Shown one piece after another: positions 22,723 through 30,169 of a DNA stretch of 45,603 nucleotides. Position numbers and translations under genes: made by a program. The DNA is from Bacillota bacterium (GTDB lineage: Bacteria > Bacillota > Sulfobacillia > JAJYWN01 > JAJZPE01), in NCBI GenBank assembly GCA_021787335.1, contig JAJYMC010000035.1, positions 1 to 45,603 of the forward strand, written 5' to 3'. Numbering within the stretch: the stretch's first letter is position 1; each line of letters opens with the position of its first letter. Below the pieces are notes generated by a model. The model made no database searches. It worked only from the letters and a program-made list of their open reading frames with translations, and was not told the DNA's origin.

Positions 22723-22739
22723 TTCCCGAAGCTCGGGAA
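22723..22739. repeat. Perfect inverted repeat in the methyltransferase / sigma factor gap
   Basis: TTCCCGA-AGC-TCGGGAA, 7-bp arms, in the 200-base region between divergent genes, about 35 bases upstream of the methyltransferase start. It could be a regulator binding site or an mRNA hairpin. Confidence 0.5.
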
Positions 22740-22835
22740 GGATTCGCGTTCTCCTGTGGGTAATCCTCCCAGGGGAGGAATCCGCTGCTATACGTCTGTG
22801 GGCCGCCTCCCGTCCGGGGGGCGACTCTTTCTTCT

Positions 22836-22860
22836 TGAACAAAGGGGCGGCTTCCACGTT
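22836..22860 (+). promoter_or_regulatory. Candidate ECF-type promoter of the sigma factor gene
   Basis: TGAAC at 22836-22840, 16 bases, CGTT at 22857-22860. This matches the AAC...CGT layout of ECF sigma promoters. It lies directly upstream of an ECF-type sigma gene, as autoregulated sigma factors require. Start of transcription would fall near 22868, giving a short leader with AAGGAGG. Confidence 0.5.
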
Positions 22861-22888
22861 CTAGATGGATGGGAAGGAGGTTCAGACG

Positions 22889-23515
22889 GTGGCGGAGACG
22901 GACGAGGCCGAACTGCTGGGCCGAGCCAGACTGGGCGAGCGCTCCGCCTTCGACCGCCTGCAGGAGCGGCTCGAGCCCGGGGTCAGGCGGTTCATTCGCC
23001 GCCTCATCGGCAAGGCCGACGCTGAAGACGAAATCGCCCAGGATGCCTTCCTCGCCCTCTATCTGAATCTGGGTCGCGTCTCCCCCGCAACCAACCTTCG
23101 CCCTTTCCTGTTCCGGGTCGTCCGCAACCTCTGCTACGACGAACTTCGCCGCAGAGGGCGGTTCAAGTGGGTCCCGCTGGACGACTCCGACCGCGCGGCG
23201 GAGTCCGGGTCCGGCATGGACCCCCCGGGGCCCTCCCCGCCGACCTCCGTTCCCGCGCCGGACGATCAAGTCGCGTGGATTGTCCTCTTTGGACAGATCC
23301 GCAAGGCCATGGACAAGCTCCCCGAACCGCAAAGGCAGGCCCTCATCCTGTACGCCCTCGAGGACCTGTCGTACGCGGAGGTGGCCGAGGCTCTGGAGAC
23401 GGACATCGGCACGGTGAAGTCGCGAATCCACTACGCCCGGCTGAGCCTCGAGAGGTTGCTGGGCCCGCACATCCGGGAGGCCCTTGGGCTCTCCCAGAAG
23501 GAGGAATCACGATGA
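22889..23515 (+). CDS. ECF-type RNA polymerase sigma factor
   Basis: 208 aa from a GTG at 22889, with GGAAGGAGG six to eight bases upstream; an in-frame ATG at 22865 lacks such a site and is less likely. Sigma region 2 spans about residues 10-85 (ADAEDEIAQDAFLALYLNLG, FRVVRNLCYDELRRR). A Pro/Ser/Asp-rich linker of about 40 residues follows. Sigma region 4 covers about 135-195 (MDKLPEPQRQALILYALEDL, SYAEVAEALETDIGTVKSR). No cysteine-type or membrane anti-sigma is encoded nearby. The next gene overlaps it (ATGA), so that unknown protein is its likely partner. Confidence 0.9.
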   Translation: MAETDEAELLGRARLGERSAFDRLQERLEPGVRRFIRRLIGKADAEDEIAQDAFLALYLNLGRVSPATNLRPFLFRVVRNLCYDELRRRGRFKWVPLDDSDRAAESGSGMDPPGPSPPTSVPAPDDQVAWIVLFGQIRKAMDKLPEPQRQALILYALEDLSYAEVAEALETDIGTVKSRIHYARLSLERLLGPHIREALGLSQKEESR

Positions 23516-23958
23516 ATGAAGACGGAGTCCTGCGTTCGCTGATTCGGCTCATTCCCCCCGCCCGGTCGCTGCAGGAGGAGACCGAGAAGAGCCTCCACCT
23601 GGAGTTGTATAACGGGGTCGGGGACATGGCCGTCAGGAGCTACCAGGGGCTTCACGCCAGCGTGTCCAAGCTCGCCGCCGATGACCCGTACGTGCAGGGG
23701 CTGGCCGTGAAAGCCCCCGATGGGGCTTCCGACAAGGAGAAGGTCTCCCTCGTCCTGCTGGCGGCCAGCCAGCTCCTGGCCTACCTTGAGGGGCAGACCG
23801 GCCTGCCCGCGGCGGGAGTTGGGGGGCGCAGCACCTACCAGATCCAAACGGCCCCAAGGATCGAATTCACCGACGTCGAGGGCGTCACCTCGGAAACCCT
23901 CGAAAAACTCATTGGGGCGGCCTCGAAGCAGGTCGAGGGGTTCAAGGGAAAGAGCTGA
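23512..23958 (+). CDS. Unknown protein coupled to the ECF sigma factor
   Basis: 148 aa with start ATG overlapping the sigma gene stop (ATGA) and AAGGAGGAA upstream. It is soluble: no signal peptide or membrane helix. It is largely helical in the first 110 residues (PARSLQEETEKSLHLELYNG, LVLLAASQLLAYLEGQTGLP), with a C-terminal segment QIQTAPRIEFTDVEGVTSET. No zinc-binding His/Cys motif of typical anti-sigma factors is visible. Position suggests an anti-sigma factor, co-regulator or target. I do not recognise the family. A strong terminator follows. Confidence 0.75.
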   Translation: MNEDGVLRSLIRLIPPARSLQEETEKSLHLELYNGVGDMAVRSYQGLHASVSKLAADDPYVQGLAVKAPDGASDKEKVSLVLLAASQLLAYLEGQTGLPAAGVGGRSTYQIQTAPRIEFTDVEGVTSETLEKLIGAASKQVEGFKGKS

Positions 23959-23971
23959 TTCCGGACGGTGC

Positions 23972-24006
23972 GGCCGGCCTCACGTTAGCGCGGGGCCGGC
24001 CTTTTT
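23972..24006 (+). terminator. Terminator of the sigma factor operon
   Basis: GGCCGGCC / GGCCGGCC stem (23972-23979 with 23994-24001), 14-base loop, followed by TTTTT. Clear Rho-independent form. Confidence 0.85.
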
Positions 24007-24108
24007 GTCAATGAAGGAAGGCGTCCGGGCGGCGGCGAATGCCGGGAGCATCATCGAGACCGCCGGCTCGCGCCGGCCTGCGCATCGCCGCTTGGGGAGG
24101 TTGTCGTC

Positions 24109-25026
24109 TTGTTGAACGGGGCACCGGTGATCGACTCCCACGTTCACTTCCTGACGGGGGACTTCCTCGCCCATCCCGAGCCGTATTTCTCCTCCGCAGA
24201 GGCGGCCCGGTTTCTGACGGGCCAGGTTCTGAGGAACGTGGCGAACATGAATGGCGGGAGGGTCCCGTTGACCGCGGAGTACCTTGACGGCATGGGCGAC
24301 CGCGGCATTGACGGGGCCGTGGTCTTTGGCTTGGCCGACACAGCCGGCGGCTGCCGTCGCCTGAACGAGGAGCTGGCCGCCCTTTGCGCGACCCATAAAG
24401 GGCGGCTTCACGGTCTGGCCTCAGTGCCCCTGCCGGACTCCGGGGCGGCGGTGGTCGAACTGAGGCACGCGGTAAGGGATCTGGGCCTGAAGGGGACCAA
24501 GATCTACCCGAGCCTGTCCGGGCTCCCCATGGCAGCCCCCCAGGTCCGCGCCGTCCTGGAGGAGGCCTCGGCGCTGGGGGTGCCCGTGGTCACCGATTGC
24601 TCATTCATCTGCTGGCCCGGGAGCGGGAACGGCCCGGGCGGCGGCAACCTCTTGGTGGAACTGTTGAACGCCCCCTGGTTCAGGACCCTCGATGTCCGGG
24701 TCGTCGCCGCCCACCTGGGAGGCGGGCTCGTCTTCTTCCGCGACCTCCTCCTCATGTTCGACCCGGGGATGGCCGCCGCTCTCGACCACGTCTGGTTCGA
24801 CCTGAGCCCCGTGTTCCCTGAGTCCATGTTGCGAGCGGCCCTGGAAGTGGTGCCTCCTCAGCGGCTCCTCTTCGGCTCGGATTTCCCCTTCACTGACGGG
24901 CGGGCTAACCTAAGGAACATCGCCGCTCTGGACCTTCCGGCCGATGACAGGGCGGCCATCCTTGGCGGCAACGCCCTGCGGTTGCTCGGTTCGGAAACGG
25001 CTGGGCCAAAGGGAGTTCGGCCATGA
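24109..25026 (+). CDS. Amidohydrolase-family metal-dependent hydrolase
   Basis: 305 aa from a TTG at 24109 with GGGGAGG eight bases upstream. It is a TIM-barrel member of the amidohydrolase-2 (ACMSD-like) family: metal ligands HxH in DSHVHFLTG (about residues 10-12), then [15 protein letters not shown], the third ligand His in VVAAHLGGG, and the catalytic Asp in [19 protein letters not shown]. Members decarboxylate or hydrolyse small organic acids. The substrate is not evident from the context. The stop codon overlaps the ATG of the YbaK gene by four bases. Confidence 0.85.
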   Translation: MLNGAPVIDSHVHFLTGDFLAHPEPYFSSAEAARFLTGQVLRNVANMNGGRVPLTAEYLDGMGDRGIDGAVVFGLADTAGGCRRLNEELAALCATHKGRLHGLASVPLPDSGAAVVELRHAVRDLGLKGTKIYPSLSGLPMAAPQVRAVLEEASALGVPVVTDCSFICWPGSGNGPGGGNLLVELLNAPWFRTLDVRVVAAHLGGGLVFFRDLLLMFDPGMAAALDHVWFDLSPVFPESMLRAALEVVPPQRLLFGSDFPFTDGRANLRNIAALDLPADDRAAILGGNALRLLGSETAGPKGVRP

Positions 25027-25490
25027 AGACAAACGCCGCCCGCATCCTCGACGAACTGAAGATCCCTTATGACATCCGCGGATACGAGTGGTCCGAGGAC
25101 GAACTCGACGCGGTCACCGTGGCCGGGAAGATCGGCCTGCCGCCGGAGCAGGTCTTCAAGACGTTGGTGGCACGGGGCGACCGGACCGGCGTCGTGGTTG
25201 CCTCCATTCCGGGGGACACCGAGCTGGACCTGAAGGTTCTGGCCGCGGTCAGCGGTAACAAGAACGTCGAGATGGTGTCGGTCAAGGAACTGCAGGGGTT
25301 GACGGGCTACGTCCGGGGCGGGGTCTCACCTCTCGGGATGAAGCGGGCCTTCCCCACCTTCCTCGACGAGACGGCGGAGATCATCGACGTGCTGGCGGTG
25401 AGCGCCGGACAGCGCGGGACGCAGCTTGTGCTGGCGGGCTCGGACCTGATTCGGGCGACCGGAGCGACCCTGGCGGCGCTGGGGCGTTGA
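25023..25490 (+). CDS. ybaK: YbaK/EbsC-type Cys-tRNA(Pro) deacylase
   Basis: 155 aa, single-domain editing protein that hydrolyses mischarged Cys-tRNA(Pro). The family pattern is clear: N-terminal [32 protein letters not shown] with the catalytic-site Lys, the [10 protein letters not shown] and [20 protein letters not shown] blocks, and the C-terminal [14 protein letters not shown]. Length is normal. It is coupled to the amidohydrolase gene by an ATGA overlap, and followed 71 bases later by the SDR gene. Confidence 0.93.
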   Translation: MKTNAARILDELKIPYDIRGYEWSEDELDAVTVAGKIGLPPEQVFKTLVARGDRTGVVVASIPGDTELDLKVLAAVSGNKNVEMVSVKELQGLTGYVRGGVSPLGMKRAFPTFLDETAEIIDVLAVSAGQRGTQLVLAGSDLIRATGATLAALGR

Positions 25491-25507
25491 CGGGATAAAT
25501 GGGCTGT

Positions 25508-25560
25508 GGTAACCTTGGTAGGCGCCCGGAAGCTGGGGCGACAGCATCAAGGAGGTTACC
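25508..25560 (+). promoter_or_regulatory. Candidate SD-sequestering hairpin upstream of the SDR gene
   Basis: GGTAACC at 25508-25514 is the exact complement of GGTTACC at 25554-25560, which contains the last two G of the AAGGAGG ribosome binding site, just before the ATG at 25562. Pairing would hide the site. The loop is 39 bases and itself GC-rich. Confidence 0.4.
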
Positions 25561-25561
25561 T

Positions 25562-26302
25562 ATGCTTCGTAAAGGAACGGTGGCCTGGGTAACGGGCTCG
25601 AGCCGCGGAATCGGCCGGGCCATCGCCCTGGAACTTGCCCGTCAGGGCGCGGACGTTGCGGTGAACTGCAAATCGTCGGTGGCCGAGGGCGAAGCCGTGG
25701 TCCGCGAGATAGGCCAGATGGGGCGACGGGCCGTCCTCGCCGTGGGCGACACGCGCGTGCCGGCCGACGTGGAACGGATGGCCGGCGAGATCCGGCGGTC
25801 CCTCGGCCCGGTCGCCCTATTGGTCAACAACGCCGTCTTCGCCCTCCAGAAGCAGTTCCTGGACTTCACCGTGGACGAATGGCGATCCCAGTTGGACTAC
25901 AAGGCCTTTGGCTATTTCCTGACCGCCCGGGCCGTCATTCCCGGGATGTTGGAGCGGGGCTCCGGTGTCATCATCAACGTCCTCTCCACCGTCGGGGAGC
26001 GGGGCGGCATCGGGGAGATCGGCTATGCCGTAACGAATGGCGGGGCCATGGCCCTGACGCGGGGGCTGGCCTCCGAATTCGGGACAAGGGGCATCCGCAT
26101 CAACGGGGTCATGGCCAACTGGGCGGAGAACGCGTTTCACGCGGATAGGCCAGATGAAGCCCGATGGCTCCCCCGCTTCGCCCTCGGCCGTGTGACCCGC
26201 CTGGAGGAGATGGCGAAGACGGTCGCCTTTCTCGCTTCGGACGACGCGTCAGGGATCACCGGAGCCATCATCCCGGTGGATGCGGGGTTCCTGTTGACCT
26301 GA
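25562..26302 (+). CDS. Short-chain dehydrogenase/reductase with altered active site
   Basis: 246 aa Rossmann-fold SDR resembling FabG-type 3-oxoacyl-ACP reductases. The cofactor motif TGSSRGIG (11-18) and VNNAVFA are intact. The catalytic Ser lies in NVLSTVGERGG and the Tyr twelve residues later in GYAVTNGGAMALT. The usual YxxxK lysine is replaced by Asn (codon AAT, one base from AAG or AAA). The C-terminal GITGAIIPVDAGFLL is the normal ending. Loss of the lysine normally cripples SDR catalysis, so this may be a non-classical member or a mutated or miscalled base. AAGGAGG precedes the ATG. Confidence 0.88.
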   Translation: MLRKGTVAWVTGSSRGIGRAIALELARQGADVAVNCKSSVAEGEAVVREIGQMGRRAVLAVGDTRVPADVERMAGEIRRSLGPVALLVNNAVFALQKQFLDFTVDEWRSQLDYKAFGYFLTARAVIPGMLERGSGVIINVLSTVGERGGIGEIGYAVTNGGAMALTRGLASEFGTRGIRINGVMANWAENAFHADRPDEARWLPRFALGRVTRLEEMAKTVAFLASDDASGITGAIIPVDAGFLLT

Positions 26303-26343
26303 GCCTTGCCGCGTGCTGCGTCAGGGATCGTGTGCAATCAAAA

Positions 26344-26376
26344 GAGGCGCCGGCGACGGACAACCGCGGGCGCCTC
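26344..26376 (-). terminator. Terminator between the SDR and ABC exporter genes
   Basis: GAGGCGCC / GGCGCCTC arms around a GC-rich loop. On the minus strand it is followed by TTTTGATT, so it mainly ends the ABC exporter transcript; on the plus strand it may also stop the SDR transcript. The stretch 26377-26452 holds only another small GC hairpin. Confidence 0.65.
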
Positions 26377-26452
26377 ATCGTTTATCCGAGGGTCCTCGAC
26401 ACCGCCACTTCGGCGGCCTTCTCCGCCGCCCCCTTATCCCTCTCCCCCGCCC

Positions 26453-28219
26453 CTACCCCTTCCCGCCCTGGAGGGCGGTCGGGTCGCCGGCGGCCTGGGC
26501 CCGGCTTAAGCGGGCGTACAAACCGCCCTTGGCCAACAGCTCGCGGTGCGTCCCCATCTCGATGATCCGGCCGTCCTCGAGGACGATGATCTTGTCGGCG
26601 TTCTGCACGGTCGATAGGCGGTGGGCGATGACGACCGTGGTCCGATCCTTGATCAGCCGCTCGAGGGCCTCCTGGATGAGGGCCTCGGTCTCGGTGTCCA
26701 CCGATGACGTGGCCTCGTCGAGGATGAGGATGGGCGAGTCCTTGAGGACCGCGCGGGCGATGGACAGGCGCTGCTTCTGGCCGCCCGAGAGCTTCAGGCC
26801 GCGCTCGCCGATCTGGGTGTCGTAGCCGTCGGGCAGGTCCTTTATGAACTCGTCGGCGTTGGCCGTGCGGGCCGCCGCCAGGACCTCCTCGTCGCTGGCC
26901 CCGGGCCGCCCGTAGAGGATGTTCTCCCGGACCGTCCCGTTGAAGAGGAAGACGTCTTGGAGGACCATGCCGATGTGGGAGCGCAACGACTGAAGCGTCA
27001 GCCGGCGGACGTCGTGCCCGTCGACGAGGACGGCGCCCCGTTGCGGGTCGTAGAAGCGCGGGATGAGGCTGGCGATGGTCGTCTTGCCGACGCCGGTCGG
27101 GCCGACCAGGGCGATCATCTCGCCCGGCTTGGCTTCGAAAGAGATGCCTTCGAGGACCGGCTGCCCGTCGACGTAGTGGAAATAGACGTCGCGGAACTCG
27201 ATATGGCCGCCGCAGCGCTTGAGGGCGACGGCGTCCGGGGCCTCCTGGACCTCGGACTCGGTGTCGAGGACCTCGAAGACACGCTCGGCCCCGGCGACGG
27301 CCTGCTGCAAGCTCTCGTTGAGCCGGCTGAGGGTGCTTACGGGTTGGTAGAAGAGGCTCAGGTAGAGGACGAAGGCGACCAGGTCGGCGATGGGGATGCG
27401 GTTGTCGAGGATGAAGCGGCCGCCCAGCCAGACGACCATGACCGTGCCCAGGCCGGCCAGGAAGTCGGCCATCGGGTTGAAGATCGAGCTGAGCTTGATG
27501 GCGTGGGTGATCACCCGCGAGTAGACCCTGGCCTGCTCAGCCACCCGGCCGGACTCGCGCTCCTCCTGGGTGAAGGCCTGGATCTCCTTCATCCCGGAGA
27601 GGTTGTCCTGGACAACGGCGTTCAGCGAGGCCAGGGTCTGCTGAGCCTGGCGGAAGGCGGGGCGGACGCGGCGGGTGTACTCGGCGACGACCCAGACCAG
27701 GAAGGGCATGGGGATGAGGGTCAGGGCGGCCAGCCGCCAATTGATGGCGAAGAGGATGATGGCCACGCCGATGAGCATGAAGAGGTTGACCGTCATGTCC
27801 GGCAGGACGTGGGCGATGAGGGCCTCGAAGGTAGCCGTATCATTGATGGTCCGGGACATCAGTTGCCCGGTCTGCTTGTCCTGGTAGTACTTGAGCGAGA
27901 GCTTCTGCAGGTGGTTGTAGACGCGGGAGCGGAAGTCGGCGACGACGCCCCAGCCGGCGATGTGGGTCATCCAGTTGCTCATGAACTGCAGCAGGCCGCG
28001 GGCGGCGAAGGTCAGAACGACGGCCAGGGCCAGCCAGTTGATGGTGCGGATGCGGGCCGCGTGGTCCTCCGTGCCGGTCGTCACGACCGCGATGAGCTGG
28101 CGGATGATCCACGGGCTGACCAGGTTGAAGCTGATCACCCCAGCCGTGCTCAGGGCGGCGATGATGACGTACTTGCGGTATGGTTTGGCGTGACGGATGA
28201 GGCGAAAGGCTTCTCTCAA
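26453..28219 (-). CDS. ABC exporter, fused permease and ATPase (MsbA/BmrA-like half transporter)
   Basis: 588 aa if started at the TTG at 28219, where the usual exporter N-terminus (REAFRLIRHAKPYRKYVIIA) begins; a GTG at 28369 would add 50 residues rich in Pro and Ser, without a clear ribosome binding site. Six transmembrane helices lie in residues 1-310. The nucleotide-binding domain follows: Walker A GPTGVGKTT, signature LSGGQKQR, Walker B PILILDEATSS, and the H-loop VIAHRLSTV. It works as a homodimer exporting lipids, drugs or peptides. Cargo is unknown. It is divergent to the transglutaminase-like gene. Confidence 0.9.
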   Translation of the reverse strand: MREAFRLIRHAKPYRKYVIIAALSTAGVISFNLVSPWIIRQLIAVVTTGTEDHAARIRTINWLALAVVLTFAARGLLQFMSNWMTHIAGWGVVADFRSRVYNHLQKLSLKYYQDKQTGQLMSRTINDTATFEALIAHVLPDMTVNLFMLIGVAIILFAINWRLAALTLIPMPFLVWVVAEYTRRVRPAFRQAQQTLASLNAVVQDNLSGMKEIQAFTQEERESGRVAEQARVYSRVITHAIKLSSIFNPMADFLAGLGTVMVVWLGGRFILDNRIPIADLVAFVLYLSLFYQPVSTLSRLNESLQQAVAGAERVFEVLDTESEVQEAPDAVALKRCGGHIEFRDVYFHYVDGQPVLEGISFEAKPGEMIALVGPTGVGKTTIASLIPRFYDPQRGAVLVDGHDVRRLTLQSLRSHIGMVLQDVFLFNGTVRENILYGRPGASDEEVLAAARTANADEFIKDLPDGYDTQIGERGLKLSGGQKQRLSIARAVLKDSPILILDEATSSVDTETEALIQEALERLIKDRTTVVIAHRLSTVQNADKIIVLEDGRIIEMGTHRELLAKGGLYARLSRAQAAGDPTALQGGKG

Positions 28220-28399
28220 GGACGGCGTGACCCCCGTTCGGTTTTTTCTGTAGGCGAACCATCTACGGGGCTTCGACGCCGCCGGGGACGCCTCCTGCTT
28301 TGGTAGCGGGCGCGGTCCGGGCAGGTATGGGTAGCTGGGCGTCGAAGAGACAATGGATGCGGCCACCACGGTGCATACAGCGGACGGGGAGGCGTTCAG

Positions 28400-29362
28400 T
28401 TGGGGAATCTCGTTGAGCCGACCGGGAAAAAAGCCGCCGCTACCACGGGCCGGCGATTCCTGCTCATCGGTGGGATCGTCCTGGCCGGCATTCTTGTGGC
28501 TTTGCTCGCTTGGTGGTGGTCGGGCAGCCGTTGGGTCCATATCGGGCCCCTGCAATGGGGCGCTGACAGCGCGCCGATCTCATACCAGTTGGTCTTCAAT
28601 CGGCCCGACGAGCCGGGGCCGACGGAACTGAGGACCAAGTACGACCTGGAGCAGTTGGTGGCCTCGGCCTCGGACGATACCGCGAAGCTGGTCGCCCTGA
28701 CCGGGTGGGCCCACACGCGCTGGAAGCACAATGGTTCGAACCAGCCGAGCAACCCCGACCCGCTGACCATCCTGAAGGAAGCCAGCCAGGGCAAGCGCTT
28801 CCGCTGCGTCGAATATGGCGAGGTGATCACCGGGGCGGCCCAGGCCCTGGGGATGCCGGCCAGGGTGCTCGGTATCAAGACCAGCGACGCGGCCACCCGG
28901 AGGGTCGGGGCCGGCCACGTGGTCTCCGAGGTCTGGCTGGCCGACCGCGGCAAGTGGGCCTTCGCCGACGGGCAGTTCGGCTACGTGCCCATGCTGAACG
29001 GCGTACCGCTGAACGCGGTCGAGTTCCAGTGGGCCATCGCCACCGCGGATCCGGGCCTGACCCTGGCCTCGGCGGAGGGACCGGTCGTCGATAAGGCCCG
29101 TCTGTACTATCTCAAATGGGTCTCCCCCTACCTCTACTACTTCGACTTTGTCTATGACCAGCGGCAGTTCAAGGATGGTGCCGCGGGGACGTCCACCGGA
29201 AGCACGGCCCCCGGGACCACGGGTAGTAACGTGACCGCCAACCGGCTCGAACTCGTCCCCAAGGGTGCCCCGAACCTGACCGTGTTCCAACGGACCATGA
29301 CCTTCTCGGCGACCTACACGTCGGACCCGGCGGTGTTCTACAGGCCGCCGGAGGGACACTGA
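28400..29362 (+). CDS. Membrane-anchored transglutaminase-like protein
   Basis: 320 aa from a TTG at 28400 with GGGGAGG eight bases upstream. One N-terminal transmembrane anchor (FLLIGGIVLAGILVALLAWW, about 20-40), with the rest presumably outside. The middle shows a transglutaminase-like papain-fold triad: Cys in KRFRCVEYGEVITGAAQALG, His in GAGHVVSEVWL and Asp in WAFADGQFGYVP. A Gly/Ser/Thr linker precedes a C-terminal beta-rich segment. Members are peptidases or amidases acting on surface proteins or peptidoglycan. Substrate unknown. Confidence 0.8.
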   Translation: MGNLVEPTGKKAAATTGRRFLLIGGIVLAGILVALLAWWWSGSRWVHIGPLQWGADSAPISYQLVFNRPDEPGPTELRTKYDLEQLVASASDDTAKLVALTGWAHTRWKHNGSNQPSNPDPLTILKEASQGKRFRCVEYGEVITGAAQALGMPARVLGIKTSDAATRRVGAGHVVSEVWLADRGKWAFADGQFGYVPMLNGVPLNAVEFQWAIATADPGLTLASAEGPVVDKARLYYLKWVSPYLYYFDFVYDQRQFKDGAAGTSTGSTAPGTTGSNVTANRLELVPKGAPNLTVFQRTMTFSATYTSDPAVFYRPPEGH

Positions 29363-29371
29363 GCTGAATAC

Positions 29372-29400
29372 TTGGATTGCCTCGTCCAAGGTGTTATACT
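29372..29400 (+). promoter_or_regulatory. Promoter of the toxin-antitoxin operon
   Basis: TTGGAT, 17-base spacer, TATACT at 29395-29400. The -10 box lies inside the operator palindrome described next. Confidence 0.75.
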
Positions 29401-29413
29401 GTGCGTAGAACAC
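29391..29413. promoter_or_regulatory. Operator palindrome of the toxin-antitoxin operon
   Basis: GTGTTATAC-TGTGC-GTAGAACAC, arms complementary at 8 of 9 positions. It overlaps the -10 box and the likely transcription start, the place where ribbon-helix-helix antitoxins bind to repress their own operon. Confidence 0.7.
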
Positions 29414-29432
29414 GCGAGAGGGGGCAGTCCGG

Positions 29433-29723
29433 TTGGCTGCCAAGAAACTAACCGCACTGCGGCTGCCCGAAAAGCTCCTGGCCGAAATCGATGCCTTCGT
29501 CGGCCCCGGCAAACGCAGCGAATTCATAGCTCGGGCCGCGGAGCGGGCTCTACTTCAGCTCAAGCAGGAAAAGGCCCTGAAGACTTACGCAGGCATCTGG
29601 TCCGAGGCTGATTACCCTGAATTCGCCACACCCGGCGATACGGAAAGATGGGTTAGGCAAGTGCGGGAGGGCAGCGAGGAAAGGGTGCGGCGACCGAATG
29701 GGGGTCGCCAGGATGAGAAGTGA
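29433..29723 (+). CDS. Ribbon-helix-helix antitoxin (VapB/CopG-like)
   Basis: 96 aa from a TTG at 29433 with GAGGGGG upstream. Residues 1-45 are a ribbon-helix-helix DNA-binding fold (KKLTALRLPEKLLAEIDAFV, then KRSEFIARAAERALL). The C-terminal half (TYAGIWSEADYPEFATPGDT onward, to a basic tail) should wrap the toxin. It overlaps the toxin gene by 11 bases. It is expected to neutralise the PIN toxin and, with it, repress the operator at 29391-29413. Confidence 0.85.
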   Translation: MAAKKLTALRLPEKLLAEIDAFVGPGKRSEFIARAAERALLQLKQEKALKTYAGIWSEADYPEFATPGDTERWVRQVREGSEERVRRPNGGRQDEK

Positions 29724-30111
29724 AGGTGTGCCCAAGGGATTCCTCTTGGACACCACAGCTCTTGTGGACTTCCTCCGCGGGCAGGTGGAGACCCGTGTTC
29801 TGCTCGACCGCCTGAGGGAGAAGGCTCCACTCGCCGCCTGTCCCATCACGGCCGCCGAAGTCTATGCCGGCGTGCGGGAGGAAGAGCTTCAAGAGGTCGA
29901 TTCCCTTCTCGCCGTGCTTGCCTTCTACCCGATCACTGGCGAAGCTTCGAGAATGGCAGGCCGCTGGCGGCGGTTCTATGCCCGGAAGGGCATCACCCTG
30001 AACCTATCGGACGCCCTCATCGCCGCGGTCGCCGTGGAGAACGGGCTGACCCTCGTGACAAGGAACCGCCGGCACTACCCGATGGATGAGCTTCGCATCA
30101 TCGTTCACTAG
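29713..30111 (+). CDS. vapC: PIN-domain toxin (VapC-like ribonuclease)
   Basis: 132 aa from ATG 29713; an ATG at 29698 and a GTG at 29728 are alternatives. The PIN nuclease acidic residues are present: Asp in FLLDTTALVDFLRG, Glu in ITAAEVYAGV, Asp in LNLSDALIAAVAVENG and the terminal TRNRRHYPMDELRI. VapC toxins cleave tRNA or rRNA when the antitoxin decays. The operon has its own promoter and operator and ends in a GC hairpin at 30129-30157. It lies in a slightly lower-GC stretch, typical of mobile toxin-antitoxin modules. Confidence 0.9.
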   Translation: MRSEGVPKGFLLDTTALVDFLRGQVETRVLLDRLREKAPLAACPITAAEVYAGVREEELQEVDSLLAVLAFYPITGEASRMAGRWRRFYARKGITLNLSDALIAAVAVENGLTLVTRNRRHYPMDELRIIVH

Positions 30112-30128
30112 ATAGACGTCCGAATGGC

Positions 30129-30157
30129 CGAACGCCCTCCCCAGGGGAGGGCGTTCG
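30129..30157. terminator. Bidirectional hairpin after the toxin gene
   Basis: 12-bp perfect stem CGAACGCCCTCC / GGAGGGCGTTCG with loop CCAGG. It has no U-tract. It separates the toxin gene from the convergent permease gene that ends at 30170. Confidence 0.6.
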
Positions 30158-30169
30158 ACGTTAGCCGGG

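Noticed and set aside
24012-24115. Small 34-codon ORF before the amidohydrolase
   Set aside because: It starts right after a terminator U-tract without a ribosome binding site and has no protein-like features.
26957-28306. 449-codon plus-strand frame opposite the ABC exporter
   Set aside because: Shadow frame of a clear ABC transporter; Asp/Gly/Glu-rich and without motifs.
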